Shown piece after piece: positions 1-5,595 of a DNA stretch of 6,852 nucleotides. Under the pieces are notes generated by a model. It saw nothing but the letters and a program-made list of their open reading frames with translations, made no database searches and was not told the DNA's origin. The stretch lies in contig CAMPCK010000047.1 in the NCBI GenBank assembly GCA_946645735.1, positions 1 to 6,852 on the forward strand, written 5' to 3'. Made by a program: the position numbers and the translations under genes. Positions within the stretch are counted from its first letter, which is position 1; each line of letters starts with the position of its first letter. The stretch is from an uncultured Clostridia bacterium (GTDB lineage Bacteria; Bacillota_A; Clostridia; Peptostreptococcales; Anaerovoracaceae).

Positions 1-413
1 GCTTTGGTAACCCTTATCTCCCTCATGATTTCTATGAATACGCTGAGCTGAGAAACCAGCTCATAGGGATCGATCTTGTCCATCTTAAAAAGAATAGAGG
101 CGAAGTCTCCCGCCCTGGGAGACCCCACAGAATCAGTGAAGTAAAGGGATGCCTCATCCTGCCTTCCGCTTCTTAGGAGTGACAGTGTCTTCTGGTATAC
201 AGGCCTAAGCTTTCCCGAGCCCTTTGACAGTTCTTCGATCATATAGTCCAGGGAGACCGGATGATCCTTCCTGACTATGGCCATATTCTTCAGAAGCACG
301 GCGGAATGGTACAGATCCTTCTCCGCATCTGCTACAAGTCCAATTTGTTTTCCGAGAGAAATAAGTTTACGATATAACTTATTATGTATATCACTGCCAA
401 TATTGTGAACCAT
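1..413 (-). CDS. TadC-like / T2SSF-family pilus assembly protein, 5' part only
   Basis: This reading frame is open from an ATG at 413-411 to the window edge, giving 137 N-terminal residues; the rest lies outside. The visible part is soluble and helical: a basic start (MVHNIGSDIHNKLYRKLI), then a charged region with YMIEELSKGSG and a stretch around FTDSVGSPRAGDFASILFKM. The FTDSVGSP...DFASIL pattern, followed by a long helix, resembles the cytoplasmic part of the T2SSF domain of TadC/TadB proteins, which organise the inner-membrane platform of Tad/Flp pili. No membrane segment is reached. The start was chosen because GGAG lies 4 bases upstream, with a further GGAGG before it; later GTG (299) or ATG (284) codons lack a good site. 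The frame overlaps the 3' end of the TadB-like gene by 82 bases. It is the fourth gene of the operon by position. The family call is inference from pattern and context; the open frame itself is clear. Confidence 0.55.
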   Translation of the reverse strand, partial: MVHNIGSDIHNKLYRKLISLGKQIGLVADAEKDLYHSAVLLKNMAIVRKDHPVSLDYMIEELSKGSGKLRPVYQKTLSLLRSGRQDEASLYFTDSVGSPRAGDFASILFKMDKIDPYELVSQLSVFIEIMREIRVTK

Positions 414-1270
414 GTTGCTCCAACCTCCGTTCCGAACTGATAATGCATGAATTTCTCTGCTCCGAGACCGAATATCCTGATGCCGCTGACTGCCGTCATC
501 AGGTATATAAATGGAACCATATACTTTATCATCAGAGATGACTCGTTGTTTTCTCTTCTTGAGTATTCCTCCACCATTCTTGCAGATTTAAGGGTGCTTC
601 CCAGGTCCTCCATGCCTTCATCCACCCTCACTCCGTAGACCAGAGAAAAATACATGAGATTCTTAAGAGTATTCGACCAGGACGTATTGATGGAAAGGCT
701 GAACTCTTCCAGGAGTCTTGATATGCTCCTTTCTGAGCCTGCCCTGTCAAGGCCCCTTGAAAGGCCTGTAAGTATGCGCTTTGATCTGGGAGCATCCCTT
801 AAGGTCATGGCCGTCCTGTCTATGGCTTCCTTCATGTTGAAATAGTAGATCTTGTAATTATCCATGAGTTCCCTGAGCATTCTCTCTCCTTCTTTTGAGC
901 TCTGTATCCTGAGTTTCTCTCTTCTGATAAGAAGCATGATGTAAGGAAGAAATGCTCCGAGAAGTGATGAAAGAATGTTAAGTTCCAGGGGAACCTTTCC
1001 CGACAGAAGCACCATGGATGACAGTGAAAGCAGGCCCGATAAGCCAAAAAACGCCATGACAGACCTGTCTTTTCCCATGCCTAAGGTTATTCCCATAAGG
1101 ATCCTGACATGTTCCCAGACCTCTCCTTTTTCGGTGAAATCAGTTCCTTTGAAGGATAAGAGCAGTCTTTTAAAAATGATCCGGACAGCATCATAGAGTT
1201 CTTTCATGCTCTCATAGGTCAGTATAAAGATCCCTGATGCGAGAAGGATAATAAGAAAGGCCGCAGTCAT
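332..1270 (-). CDS. TadB-like inner-membrane protein of Tad/Flp pilus or T2SS-type system
   Basis: This is a 312-residue integral membrane protein. Hydrophobic segments are visible at about residues 3-19, 70-90, 97-115, 246-267 and 285-305. Between the third and fourth lies a cytoplasmic region of about 130 residues (roughly 117-245) rich in Arg, Glu and Ser, with helices around RMLRELMDNYKIYYFNMKEA and LSRGLDRAGSERSISRLLEEF. That arrangement, an N-terminal membrane anchor, a paired segment, a soluble helical domain and a C-terminal pair, is the usual one for TadB/TadC proteins, which couple the secretion ATPase to pilus subunit assembly in the membrane. The ATG at 1270-1268 overlaps the TGA of the ATPase gene (ATGA), with GGAGGAG just upstream, so the two genes are translationally coupled. 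Sequence identity to named TadB proteins could not be tested, so the function rests on topology and position after a CpaF-like ATPase. Confidence 0.65.
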   Translation of the reverse strand: MTAAFLIILLASGIFILTYESMKELYDAVRIIFKRLLLSFKGTDFTEKGEVWEHVRILMGITLGMGKDRSVMAFFGLSGLLSLSSMVLLSGKVPLELNILSSLLGAFLPYIMLLIRREKLRIQSSKEGERMLRELMDNYKIYYFNMKEAIDRTAMTLRDAPRSKRILTGLSRGLDRAGSERSISRLLEEFSLSINTSWSNTLKNLMYFSLVYGVRVDEGMEDLGSTLKSARMVEEYSRRENNESSLMIKYMVPFIYLMTAVSGIRIFGLGAEKFMHYQFGTEVGATWFTILAVIYIISYIVNLFLSENKLDL

Positions 1271-2571
1271 GATATCTCCTCCAGTTCTCTCAATATATCA
1301 AGTATCTTATACTTCTCTTCAGGATATGCCGAAAGTTTATCCAGAAGCTTATCCGAAAGCTTCCCATACCATTTCCATTTTTCTGTTATCAGGTCGTACT
1401 CCATGAGTTTCAGTGTCATGGGTCTTCCGCTCTCACGGTCTGTAAAATACTGGGTTATACCTGTAAGAACCTTCCTGGATCTGTCCTCTTCAACCTGCCT
1501 GAATTCAAACACCAGATCGAAGCTGTCCGTTATCTTTCTTATGATATCTCCCGTGTTTCCTCCATACTTATGCCGGATTTTCTCCGCCATTACGAAGGGA
1601 AGATCTGCTGCATTTCCCGTATGCACCGTAGCCTTGCACCTGCCGGTTCCAATGGATGCCAGTTCTAGGGCGATCCTGAAGGCTTCAGCGTCTCTCATTT
1701 CCTCGATCAGGGCATAGTCATTATCTCCTCTTAAGAGAGGTTTTGTTATGTTTTCCAGTTCCTTTCCGTCACAGATAAGCTGCATTATGGGAGCCTCCGG
1801 CATTATTTTCTCCCAGTCCGTTTCCGGATCCGTGGCTATGGCAACGCCCTCCAGCCCCTTGTCCTCATAGGACTGCCATATCTGGAGGAAGGTGGTCTTT
1901 CCGGATCTTACGGGTCCTGCAAAAATAACGTTGACGCCAGTCTTCACCAGGAGTCTGAAGAGTTCCTCAGAACCCCTGGGAATGGTGCCCAGCCCCGATA
2001 ATTCTTCAAAGGTCATTTCCCTTAAGATATACTTTCTGAAAACCATTACGTCCCTTCCGGGCCTGGTCCTCTCCCCGGAGAATATGGTTATTCTTATGCC
2101 ATTTTTGAGATAGACTTCGTGAAATCCCACTTCCAGTCTCTCCCTCGGGGATGACATGAGAAAGGTCCTCTTAAGCTGCTCCCTTCTGTCAGCCGGTATC
2201 CTCTGGGGCTGAAGACAGGATACTCCGTCTATCAGGCAATAGAGCCTGTCTCCTATGAGCTTCGCTGATGATGATCCTGCATATTCCTCCGTTTCATCAT
2301 AGGCCCAGGGGGCGAGGCCTGAGAGTCCGTAAAGCTCATTGAAGATTCCCTCCCTTATATTCCTGTACCAGGGCGGACATTCTGCCCCGTCGAGATTCTT
2401 CTGTTCCGCTATTCTTCCGATCCTCTCCTTATATCTCTCCATGTCCTCGGGATAGCCCATTATGGCCCGCTTCTCGCTTTCAAGTCTTTCTAGCCTTCCG
2501 GCTTCATCTGCGTTTTTCCATTCCTTTTCCAGTTCCTCCAGCACAGCGTCACATGCTTCCTTAAAGTCCAT
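1267..2571 (-). CDS. CpaF/TadA-like type II/IV secretion ATPase (divergent)
   Basis: This is a 434-residue cytoplasmic ATPase expected to power assembly of a Tad/Flp-type pilus. Residues 1-60 are charged helix. An N-terminal domain leads to RPGRDVMVFRKY (170-181) and EELSGLGTIP (189-198), matching the segment that precedes the nucleotide site in CpaF proteins. The Walker A motif is GPVRSGKT (219-226, K225), where CpaF proteins usually have GGTGSGKT. The Walker B region is DYALIEEMRDAEAF (285-298), corresponding to the usual IVGEVRGGEA with a catalytic Glu at 290 or 291. The His box is ATVHTGNA (314-321, H317). A long C-terminal tail (about 360-434) follows. The ATG at 2571 sits one base after the TGA of the upstream gene with GGAGGAG about 7 bases away, and the stop overlaps the next gene by 4 bases. 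The ATPase assignment is firm; the exact system is inferred from the neighbouring SAF-domain and TadB-like genes. Confidence 0.82.
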   Translation of the reverse strand: MDFKEACDAVLEELEKEWKNADEAGRLERLESEKRAIMGYPEDMERYKERIGRIAEQKNLDGAECPPWYRNIREGIFNELYGLSGLAPWAYDETEEYAGSSSAKLIGDRLYCLIDGVSCLQPQRIPADRREQLKRTFLMSSPRERLEVGFHEVYLKNGIRITIFSGERTRPGRDVMVFRKYILREMTFEELSGLGTIPRGSEELFRLLVKTGVNVIFAGPVRSGKTTFLQIWQSYEDKGLEGVAIATDPETDWEKIMPEAPIMQLICDGKELENITKPLLRGDNDYALIEEMRDAEAFRIALELASIGTGRCKATVHTGNAADLPFVMAEKIRHKYGGNTGDIIRKITDSFDLVFEFRQVEEDRSRKVLTGITQYFTDRESGRPMTLKLMEYDLITEKWKWYGKLSDKLLDKLSAYPEEKYKILDILRELEEIS

Positions 2572-2572
2572 T

Positions 2573-3178
2573 TCAGTTCTCCTCCGTATATATCAGGGTG
2601 AAGCGGTTGCCCTTTTTGGTAAGCCTGTTCATGTTCTCCATCTGGGCAGAGCTTACTATGACCTCTATTTCCGTTCTTCTTCCTGAAGGATAATACCTTT
2701 CAGTATCCTTATAGGTCACCTCATTTCCGTAGCTGTCTTTGACGTGGATCACAGGAGCCTCGCAGACCATTTCCTCCCCCAAATAAAAAAAGGCCCTGTC
2801 GCCTCTTCTGACCGATACAGGACTTGATATGAGCCACGTATCCGGAATGCTCAGTACATATCTGTCAAATTCCTTTCCGAGCCTCATGAGGGGCTCACAG
2901 AAATACTCCCGGTGCAGGGCCTGCTCCCCTGCCACAAACTGCTTTGTCTCCATGCCGATGATTACATCTGCCTTGTCCCAAAGTATGGCTCCCTTGGGCG
3001 GAGACTCCATTTTAAGAGGCCTGAGCATTTCTTCCCTTATCATGGTATGAGCTTCACAGGATTCCTTAAGCACAGCCACTGTCCTGTAGCTCAGATTCTC
3101 TCTTCCCCAGAGTTCCCAGAAACCGAGCATGCCTATGCTCAGAACTATGATCAGGATGCCTGCAATTTTTTTCTTCAA
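2573..3178 (-). CDS. CpaB/RcpC-like SAF-domain protein, membrane anchored
   Basis: This 201-residue protein has a short basic N-terminus (MKKK) and one hydrophobic segment at about 5-23, typical of a membrane anchor or uncleaved signal sequence, with the rest outside. Residues 33-58 (TVAVLKES...HTMIREEMLRPLKM) and 75-93 (GMETKQFVAGEQALHREYF) follow the SAF-domain pattern of CpaB/RcpC and FlgA. Residues 109-133 (LSIPDTW...VRRGDRAFFYL) look like the following beta segment with its R-x-GD turn. CpaB proteins help assemble or stabilise Flp pili outside the membrane; in a monoderm this would be the cell-wall side. Translation appears to start at TTG (3178-3176) because AAGGAGG lies 6 bases upstream and no ATG fits. 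It is the first gene of the operon, one base before the ATPase gene. Only a short distance separates its ribosome site from a leader terminator. The family call is by pattern, not by search. Confidence 0.6.
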   Translation of the reverse strand: MKKKIAGILIIVLSIGMLGFWELWGRENLSYRTVAVLKESCEAHTMIREEMLRPLKMESPPKGAILWDKADVIIGMETKQFVAGEQALHREYFCEPLMRLGKEFDRYVLSIPDTWLISSPVSVRRGDRAFFYLGEEMVCEAPVIHVKDSYGNEVTYKDTERYYPSGRRTEIEVIVSSAQMENMNRLTKKGNRFTLIYTEEN

Positions 3179-3190
3179 ATTCTTCCTCCT
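3179..3190 (-). promoter_or_regulatory. Ribosome binding site that fixes a TTG start
   Basis: On the minus strand AAGGAGG (3191-3185) is followed by 6 bases and then TTG (3178-3176). This is the best-placed start for the SAF-domain gene; no in-frame ATG lies nearby. Confidence 0.65.
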
Positions 3191-3196
3191 TTCCGA

Positions 3197-3229
3197 TAAT
3201 AAAAAAACCGCGTTTCATATACGCGGTTT
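3197..3229 (-). terminator. Leader terminator/attenuator ahead of the pilus-like operon
   Basis: On the minus strand a 9-bp perfect stem, AAACCGCGT with ACGCGGTTT (3229-3221 with 3213-3205), encloses a 7-base loop and is followed by a run of T (TTTTTTTATTATC). This has the form of an intrinsic terminator. It ends about 6 bases before the ribosome binding site of the SAF-domain gene, so no promoter fits between them. Operon transcripts must therefore read through it, or it shields the operon from rplS read-through. Confidence 0.75.
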
Positions 3230-3255
3230 CCTCTGTGACATTTTTAAGTGGTATC

Positions 3256-3284
3256 ATAATATCATATGAAAACGTCCTTTTCAG
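3256..3284 (-). promoter_or_regulatory. Possible promoter of the pilus-like operon
   Basis: On the minus strand CTGAAA (3284-3279) and TATTAT (3261-3256) are separated by 17 bases. The -35 matches consensus at only four positions, so this is a modest candidate. A start near 3249 would give a leader of about 70 nt containing the terminator hairpin at 3197-3229. Confidence 0.4.
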
Positions 3285-3334
3285 CCCATTTTTAATTTTT
3301 CTTTGTATTTTTTTCAGTACAATTAAGCAGGTGT

Positions 3335-3367
3335 AATAAAAAACCTGCAGCCTCAACTGCAGGTTTT
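3335..3367 (-). terminator. rplS terminator
   Basis: An 11-bp perfect stem, AAAACCTGCAG with CTGCAGGTTTT (3340-3350 and 3357-3367), has a 6-base loop. On the minus strand it is followed by TTTTTTATT. It begins 10 bases after the rplS stop codon and should end the L19 transcript. Confidence 0.85.
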
Positions 3368-3376
3368 ATGGAATAA

Positions 3377-3724
3377 TTATCTGAGTTCCTTTGACTTGAT
3401 TCTGGCAGCCTTACCGGTTCTCTGACGCATGTAGTTGAGCTTAGCTCTTCTGACGTCACCGTGTCTTACTACTTCAATCTTTTCGATCTTAGGTGAATGA
3501 AGCGGGAATGTCTTCTCAACTCCAATACCGTTGGAGATCTTTCTTACTGTGAAAGTCTCGGAGATTCCGCCGTTCTGCTTCTTGAGAACGAAACCTTCGA
3601 ATACCTGGATTCTTTCACGGTTACCTTCTTTGATCTTGATATGTACACGTACTGTGTCACCGATACCAAAAGCAGGGATGTCATTTCTCTCATATTCCTG
3701 AGTGATTGATTTCATTAAATCCAT
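3377..3724 (-). CDS. rplS: 50S ribosomal protein L19
   Basis: This 115-residue protein is full length for bacterial L19, a 50S subunit protein located near the 30S interface. Recognisable features are [20 protein letters not shown] (residues about 16-35), the core [10 protein letters not shown], the [21 protein letters not shown] segment, and the family signature [18 protein letters not shown] (about 80-97), followed by a basic C-terminus. The ATG at 3724 has GGAGG 9 bases upstream; an internal ATG at codon 4 is an alternative start. The gene stands alone, with its own promoter, structured leader and terminator, instead of following rimM-trmD as in many Bacillota. Codon choice appears more conserved and GC-richer at third positions than in the pilus-like genes, as expected for a highly expressed gene. 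Confidence 0.97.
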   Translation of the reverse strand: MDLMKSITQEYERNDIPAFGIGDTVRVHIKIKEGNRERIQVFEGFVLKKQNGGISETFTVRKISNGIGVEKTFPLHSPKIEKIEVVRHGDVRRAKLNYMRQRTGKAARIKSKELR

Positions 3725-3823
3725 TGTTTATTTCCTCCTTCCCTCCAAGACGTTCGTGGCCACGGATCCTTCGGCTCAAGCCTTCTTCCGTGGAGGTCTC
3801 CAGAGGACCGCCCGTATTTCAAC
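3725..3823 (-). ncRNA. Structured 5' leader of rplS (L19-leader-like)
   Basis: From the predicted start near 3823 to the ATG the RNA can form two hairpins. The first pairs GGTC with GACC (3809-3806 with 3798-3795). The second is longer: CCACGGA pairs with TCCGTGG (3793-3787 with 3766-3760), enclosing purine-rich internal loops and an inner GGC-TTGA-GCC hairpin. Two G-rich stretches, GGAGGG and AAGGAGGAAA, follow before the start codon. Ribosomal protein leaders in Bacillota, including an L19 leader family, act as autoregulatory binding sites for the encoded protein. The structure is visible; membership of the known family is inferred. Confidence 0.6.
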
Positions 3824-3829
3824 TCGTAC

Positions 3830-3858
3830 AGTATAACAAAGAAAAAGTGCTTTTGCAA
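3830..3858 (-). promoter_or_regulatory. rplS promoter
   Basis: On the minus strand TTGCAA (3858-3853) and TATACT (3835-3830) are separated by exactly 17 bases. Transcription would start near 3823. The -35 hexamer lies in the loop and top of the xerD terminator hairpin. Confidence 0.8.
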
Positions 3859-3869
3859 GCACTTTTTTT
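3840..3869 (-). terminator. xerD terminator (symmetrical, bidirectional-looking)
   Basis: An 11-bp perfect stem, AAAAAGTGCTT with AAGCACTTTTT (3842-3852 and 3857-3867), closes a TTGC tetraloop (GCAA on the minus strand). It is flanked by A and T runs on both sides, so it could stop transcripts in either direction. It lies about 40 bases past the xerD stop codon. Confidence 0.85.
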
Positions 3870-3906
3870 GTAAAAAATAACATAATAATTCCTTTTAAGG
3901 TGTGAC

Positions 3907-4794
3907 CTATGCTCTTGGGTGCGCCCTGTCATAGACATCCTTGATCCTGTTCTTGGTAACAGCAAGATATGCCTGTGTGGCTGCGATATCCTCGTGTCCC
4001 ATGAGTTCCTGGATGGACTTGATATCTGCCCCGTTCTGAAGCATGTGGACTGCAAAGCTGTTTCTGATCACCTGGGGCGTCAGTTTGACAGCGAATCCGG
4101 CTTCCTCGCCGTATTCCTTAAGTATCTTCCACAGTCCCTGCCTGGTCATGGCCTCGCCTACGTAGTTCACGAAAAGATTGTCGCACTTGCTCTCCCTGAG
4201 CATGGCAGGCCTCACGTCATAGATATAGTTCTCAAGGGCCATTCTGGCAGGACGTCCGATGGGTATGATCCTTGCCTTGGAATGTTCGCCTGAGCACTTG
4301 ACGAATCCCATTCTCATGTTGCAGTCGTCGAGTTTCATGTCGATGAGCTCAGATGCGCGGATTCCCGTTGCGTACATGAGCTCCAGCATAGCTCTGTCCC
4401 TTATGCCCTTCATGCTCTCATCCGGAAGAGTCATGAGCCTGTCGATCTCTTCTATGGACAGATATTCGATCTCCTTCTTCTCGATTCTCGGTGACTTGAT
4501 ATTCTCCGCAGGATTATCCTTTACAGCACCCTCTCTTACAAGATACTTATAAAAGGTTCTGATGGAGGTGAGTTTTCTGTTCACCGTGGATTTCGACTTA
4601 TCCTCTTTCTTGAGCTCCATAAGATAAGCTACTATATCAGAGTTTGAAGCGTCTCTGAAATCTCTGACACCTCTTTCTGTAATAAAGGTCTCAAAGTGCT
4701 CCAGATCCTTCATGTAGGCGTTGACCGTATTCTCTGATGCACGTTTTTCAGTTTTCAGGAATTTTTCAAAATCATCCGTATACAATAACATCAT
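3907..4794 (-). CDS. xerD: Tyrosine recombinase XerD-like, with HxxR changed to QxxR
   Basis: This 295-residue protein has the length of XerC/XerD, which resolve chromosome dimers at dif during segregation. Residues 1-100 form the SAM-like core-binding domain (ENTVNAYMKDLEHF, STVNRKLTSIRTFYKYL). The catalytic domain shows R146 (ATGIRASEL), K173 (HSKARIIPI), R244, H267 (MGHEDIAATQAY) and the nucleophile Y276. The usual His of the HxxR motif (TPHTLRHSFA in most members) is Gln241 here (TPQVIRNSFA). A second ATG immediately follows the first. AGGGG directly abuts the first ATG, so the second ATG (3 bases away) or TTG codon 4 (9 bases away) may be the true start. The gene lies next to a NudF-like gene; a nudF/xerD neighbourhood occurs in other Bacillota, which favours the chromosomal XerD over a phage or transposon integrase. 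It has its own promoter and terminator. Confidence 0.85.
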   Translation of the reverse strand: MMLLYTDDFEKFLKTEKRASENTVNAYMKDLEHFETFITERGVRDFRDASNSDIVAYLMELKKEDKSKSTVNRKLTSIRTFYKYLVREGAVKDNPAENIKSPRIEKKEIEYLSIEEIDRLMTLPDESMKGIRDRAMLELMYATGIRASELIDMKLDDCNMRMGFVKCSGEHSKARIIPIGRPARMALENYIYDVRPAMLRESKCDNLFVNYVGEAMTRQGLWKILKEYGEEAGFAVKLTPQVIRNSFAVHMLQNGADIKSIQELMGHEDIAATQAYLAVTKNRIKDVYDRAHPRA

Positions 4795-4824
4795 CCCCTG
4801 TATTACAACTTCTGTTATACTTTA

Positions 4825-4852
4825 ATTATACTCACGGACCCGCAAAAATCAA
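4825..4852 (-). promoter_or_regulatory. xerD promoter
   Basis: On the minus strand TTGATT (4852-4847) and a perfect TATAAT (4830-4825) are separated by 16 bases. The start would be near 4818, giving a short leader of about 24 nt. Confidence 0.7.
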
Positions 4853-4885
4853 GAAAAAGTTTATATTAACAAGTATTATGTAAAC
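4853..4885 (-). terminator. Weak possible terminator of the NUDIX gene
   Basis: On the minus strand GTTTA (4885-4881) can pair with TAAAC (4863-4859), followed by TTTTTC. The stem is short and AT-only apart from one pair, so termination here is doubtful. If it fails, the NUDIX transcript continues into xerD. Confidence 0.3.
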
Positions 4886-4891
4886 AAATGG

Positions 4892-5419
4892 TTATACAAG
4901 ATTATGAGCAAATTCTATAGCAATTATAGTCTTTGCGTCGTCGATTTCACCCTTCATGACCATCTCATGAAGCTCATCTATGTCCCATTCCTCTATGTCC
5001 AGGGCCTCGTTATCATCAAACTGAGTCTCTCCGGGAACAAGGTCTGTACAGAGATAGAGATTCAACACCTCTTCTGAATATCCCACGCTCGTATAAAACC
5101 TGGTAAGGTACTTCACCTTCCCTGCCGTATACCCGGTTTCCTCCTTAAGCTCTCTGGATGCCGTGACAAGGGGCTCCTCGCCGGGATCGATCTTTCCCGC
5201 AGGGGCTTCAAACATTATCTTATCTGCAGGCCTCCTGTACTGTCTCACCATGACCATCTTTCTTTCAGGCGTTACCGCAATCAGCACCGCGCCTCCGTTA
5301 TGCTCGATAACTTCCCTGGTGCTCGTGCCGTGGACGACGGTGACCTTGTCCTTTCTCAGATTGATGATCCTTCCCTCATATATTCTCTCAGTAGAAAGCA
5401 CCTCTTCTTTAAATGTCAT
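4892..5419 (-). CDS. nudF: NUDIX hydrolase, ADP-ribose pyrophosphatase type
   Basis: This 175-residue cytoplasmic enzyme is expected to hydrolyse ADP-ribose to AMP and ribose-5-phosphate. The full NUDIX box, G-x5-E-x7-REUxEExGU, is present at residues 75-97: GKIDPGE, then REL, then KEETGY, with the metal-binding glutamates E90, E93 and E94. The N-terminal IYEGRIINLRKDKV and the VRQYRRPAD segment (58-66) before EAPAGK are typical of NudF. The position where ADP-ribose pyrophosphatases usually carry proline, 16 residues after the box glycine, is Val112 (FYTSVGYSEE). The C-terminal helix (DIDELHEMVMKGEIDDAKTIIAIEF) is normal. ATG at 5419 has GGAGGAG 4 bases upstream. It is transcribed towards xerD from its own promoter. 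The NUDIX fold is certain; substrate choice is inferred. Confidence 0.88.
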   Translation of the reverse strand: MTFKEEVLSTERIYEGRIINLRKDKVTVVHGTSTREVIEHNGGAVLIAVTPERKMVMVRQYRRPADKIMFEAPAGKIDPGEEPLVTASRELKEETGYTAGKVKYLTRFYTSVGYSEEVLNLYLCTDLVPGETQFDDNEALDIEEWDIDELHEMVMKGEIDDAKTIIAIEFAHNLV

Positions 5420-5491
5420 TTTTCTCCTCCGGAACTTTAATACACATTTTATTATAATTAATACATAGAAATAATTCTCATATACTACTAT

Positions 5492-5520
5492 ATTATCAAA
5501 TAAAAACCTCTTTGATTCAA
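5492..5520 (-). promoter_or_regulatory. Promoter of the NUDIX gene
   Basis: On the minus strand TTGAAT (5520-5515) and GATAAT (5497-5492) are separated by 17 bases. The start near 5485 gives a leader of about 65 nt. It is divergent from the plus-strand promoter at 5561-5589. Confidence 0.65.
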
Positions 5521-5560
5521 CTTTTTTTATACAAAAACTGTTTTTTTAAATAAAAAACGC

Positions 5561-5589
5561 TTGCATTTTTATGAATTGTAGTATATTAT
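5561..5589 (+). promoter_or_regulatory. Promoter of the candidate sRNA / exonuclease leader
   Basis: TTGCAT (5561-5566) and TATTAT (5584-5589) are separated by 17 bases; TATATT two bases earlier is an alternative -10. Transcription would begin near 5596, directly at the first hairpin. No other promoter is visible between here and the exonuclease ATG. Confidence 0.7.
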
Positions 5590-5595
5590 CATATT

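Noticed and set aside
447..1196. Plus-strand open frames opposite the TadB-like gene
   Set aside because: They are shadows of the real minus-strand genes, lack ribosome sites and have low-complexity translated sequence.
3215..3241. Short leader peptide MSQRKPRI overlapping the operon leader hairpin
   Set aside because: The AUG lies only about 8 bases after the predicted transcript start, with no Shine-Dalgarno sequence, and the codons show no amino-acid bias of the kind used in attenuation.
3066..3356. 96-codon minus-strand frame across the operon leader
   Set aside because: It runs through the promoter, the terminator hairpin and the SAF-domain gene in another frame, and its product has no family character.
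3907..4794. Integron, phage or transposon integrase as the identity of the recombinase
   Set aside because: The length matches XerC/D, it sits among housekeeping genes, and no attachment site, inverted repeats or cargo genes are visible.
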